Part shown: one piece after another, positions 5,578 to 7,166 of the stretch
How the letters are laid out: the number at the start of each line of letters is the position of its first letter
How positions within the stretch are numbered: position 1 is the first letter of the stretch
Assembly (NCBI GenBank): GCA_012031475.1
Contig: JAAUTJ010000242.1
Location: 1 to 7,166, forward strand
Direction of reading: 5' to 3'
Length of the DNA: 7,166 nt
Source: Leptolyngbyaceae cyanobacterium SM1_3_5
GTDB lineage: Bacteria > Cyanobacteriota > Cyanobacteriia > Elainellales > Elainellaceae
Notes under the pieces: generated by a model
Database searches by the model: none
What the model saw: only the letters and a program-made list of their open reading frames with translations
Told to the model about the DNA's origin: nothing
Position numbers and translations under genes: made by a program

Positions 5578-7013
5578 TTAGCCGACAGTGCCTTCGAGTT
5601 TGAGGCTGAGGAGTCGATCGGCCTCTACTGCAAACTCCATCGGCAGCTGGTTGAACACATCTTTGCAGAAGCCGCTGATCATCATCGAGATCGCGTCTTC
5701 CATCGAGATGCCGCGCTGGGCAAAGTAGAACAGTTGGTCTTCTCCAATTTGGAGGTTGACGCTTCGTGTTCAACTTTGGCCGTGTTGTTTTGCACCTGGA
5801 TGTAGGGGAAGGTGTTGGCTCCCGCCCTGTCGCCAATCAGCATTGAGTCGCACTGCGAGTAGTTGCGAGCGCCTTCGGCTTTGGGGTTGATTTTCACCAG
5901 GCCGCGATAGCTGTTGTTCGATCGACCTGCCGAGATGCCTTTCGAGACGATCGTGCTGCGGGTATTTTTGCCCACATGGATCATCTTCGTGCCCGTGTCG
6001 GCCTTCTGCATGTTGTTCGTCAAGGCGACCGAGTAGAATTCGCCCACCGAGTTATCACCGATCAGAACGCAGCTTGGGTACTTCCAGGTGATCGCCGATC
6101 CGGTCTCAACTTGCGTCCAGGAGATTTTCGAGTTGACGCCCTGACACAGACCGCGCTTGGTGACGAAGTTGTAGATGCCGCCTTTGCCGTTTTCGTCTCC
6201 GGCAAACCAGTTTTGCACGGTCGAATATTTGATTTCGGCGTTGTCCAGTGCGACCAGTTCAACGACGGCAGCGTGAAGCTGATTGGTGTCGAACATCGGG
6301 GCGGTGCAGCCTTCCAGGTAGGTGACGGAACTGCCTTCTTCGGCCACGATCAGCGTCCGCTCAAACTGGCCGGAGTCGCCGTTGTTGATGCGGAAGTAGG
6401 TCGAAAGATCCATCGGGCATTTCGTGTTTTTGGGGATGTACACGAAAGACCCGTCGCTGAAGACGGCGGCGTTGAGCGCGGCAAAGTAGTTGTCCGCAGC
6501 CGGAACGACGCTACCCAGATATTTCTGAACAAGGTCGGGATGTTCGCGCAGGGCTTCCGAGATCGAGCAGAAGATGATGCCTTCTTCGGCCAGCTTGTCC
6601 TTAAAGGTCGTGGCGACCGAGACGCTATCGAAGATCGCATCGACGGCGACGTTGGACAAGCGCTTTTGCTCAGATAGGGGAATGCCCAGCTTCTCGAAGG
6701 TGTCAAGGAGAGTCGGATCGACTTCTTCGAGGCTGTTGAGCTTGGCTTTTTGCTTGGGGGCGGAGTAGTAGACGATGTTTTGATAGTCGATCGCCGGATA
6801 CCCCAGTTCTGCCCAGTTTGGCTCGGTCATCGTCAGCCAGTGGCGGTAGGCTCTGAGGCGAAAGTCAAGCATAAATTCCGGCTCGTTCTTCTTGGCCGAA
6901 ATGGTGCGAACCACGTCTTCGCTGAGGCCGCGAGGAATGGCTTCCGACTCGATATCGGTGACGAAGCCGTACTTGTAGGGTTGGTTGACAAAAGATTTAA
7001 CCGTTGCTGTCAT
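5578..7013 (-). CDS. sufB: Fe-S cluster assembly protein SufB, single-base frameshift near the C-terminus
   Basis: SufB is the central scaffold subunit of SufBC2D; it accepts persulfide sulfur and carries the nascent cluster. The frame from the ATG at 7013 matches the family throughout: NIVYYSAPKQK, CPMDLSTYFRIN, the FERTLIVAEEGSSVTYLEGC core, then ARNYSQCDS with the cysteine (about residue 388) equivalent to E. coli Cys405, and VEHEASTSK with the conserved Glu. After Lys422 the frame goes off into 21 unrelated residues and stops at 5682. Restoring one base at the A run of the - strand (5748-5750) gives TSK-IGEDQLFYFAQRGIS and ends in LKLEGTVG with TAA at 5578-5580. The total is 478 residues, as in other cyanobacteria. 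Only a weak GAGAG lies upstream, 11 bases from the ATG. It heads the suf genes on this strand. The indel is probably a consensus error. Confidence 0.95.
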
Positions 7014-7074
7014 CGATCGGGTGGCTCTCTCAGAGGGGTTGCAATCACTGGGGGTTACTACTCAAACAAAAAAA

Positions 7075-7166
7075 TCAGTATTGATTGGTGGTAGCGCGAA
7101 TCTCTTCAAAGGCGATCTCTTGCTTGTCGCCAGCAAAGTCGTTGTCGGGGGTGAGGAACAACATGC
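7075..7166 (-). CDS. C-terminal end of an unidentified gene upstream of sufB
   Basis: The - strand is open from the right edge to a TGA at 7075-7077. It gives about 30 residues, ending GDKQEIAFEEIRATTNQY, an acidic, plausible protein tail. The same strand and a 61-base gap to sufB fit a gene just upstream, but the fragment is too short for family recognition. The ATG at 7164 is in frame and the real start may lie outside. It does not resemble SufR. The 61-base gap (7014-7074) has a run of seven T right after the stop but no hairpin and no convincing promoter. Confidence 0.45.
   Translation of the reverse strand, partial: MLFLTPDNDFAGDKQEIAFEEIRATTNQY

Noticed and set aside
5537..5836. Upstream extension of the nuclease-like reading frame to 307 residues
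   Set aside because: The extra 100 residues overlap the 3' end of sufB in another frame. They are low-complexity, Arg/Pro/Thr-rich shadow sequence, and the family start MVQ lies at 5536.
1..7166. CRISPR array, tRNA, rRNA, insertion sequence or phage attachment site
   Set aside because: No regularly spaced direct repeats, RNA gene structures, transposase fragments or terminal inverted repeats were seen on either strand.

Overview
The window looks like cyanobacterial chromosome. The evidence is a sufB-(insert)-sufC-sufD-sufS gene cluster, seven exact copies of the HIP1 octamer GCGATCGC, many further CGATCG cores, a heptanucleotide CCCCGAT tandem repeat, and a protein of a nuclease-like family I know mainly from cyanobacteria. 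Base composition and repeat types fit a Leptolyngbya- or Oscillatoria-like genome, but the species cannot be named from the sequence.

Layout, left to right. On the + strand, bases 1-235 hold the 3' end of a VanX-type D-Ala-D-Ala dipeptidase gene. All other genes lie on the - strand, so the two gene groups converge across a 101-base gap carrying the heptamer repeat. Reading the - strand in its own direction (right to left), the order is: the tail of an unidentified gene (7166-7075), sufB (7013-5578), a PD-(D/E)XK nuclease-like gene (5536-4913), sufC (4904-4122), sufD (4122-2839), sufS (2782-1519), a TspO/MBR-family membrane protein gene (1408-933) and a small lipoprotein gene (807-337).

SufB, SufC and SufD form the Fe-S cluster assembly scaffold complex with its ATPase. 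SufS is the cysteine desulfurase that supplies sulfur. The nuclease-like gene interrupts the usual tight sufB-sufC junction: a GC-rich hairpin sits on its upstream side, and the sufC ribosome-binding site overlaps its stop codon. This is the most unusual feature of the window.

Three genes (sufB, sufS, tspO-like) each carry exactly one single-base indel. Correcting it restores a full-length protein with all family motifs. Three such lesions within about 5 kb, two of them in normally essential genes, point to consensus errors in the assembly rather than real gene decay. I see no clear new defence or mobile system. The honest candidates for follow-up are the inserted nuclease-like gene, the hairpin in front of it, and the perfect 22-base palindrome between sufD and sufS.
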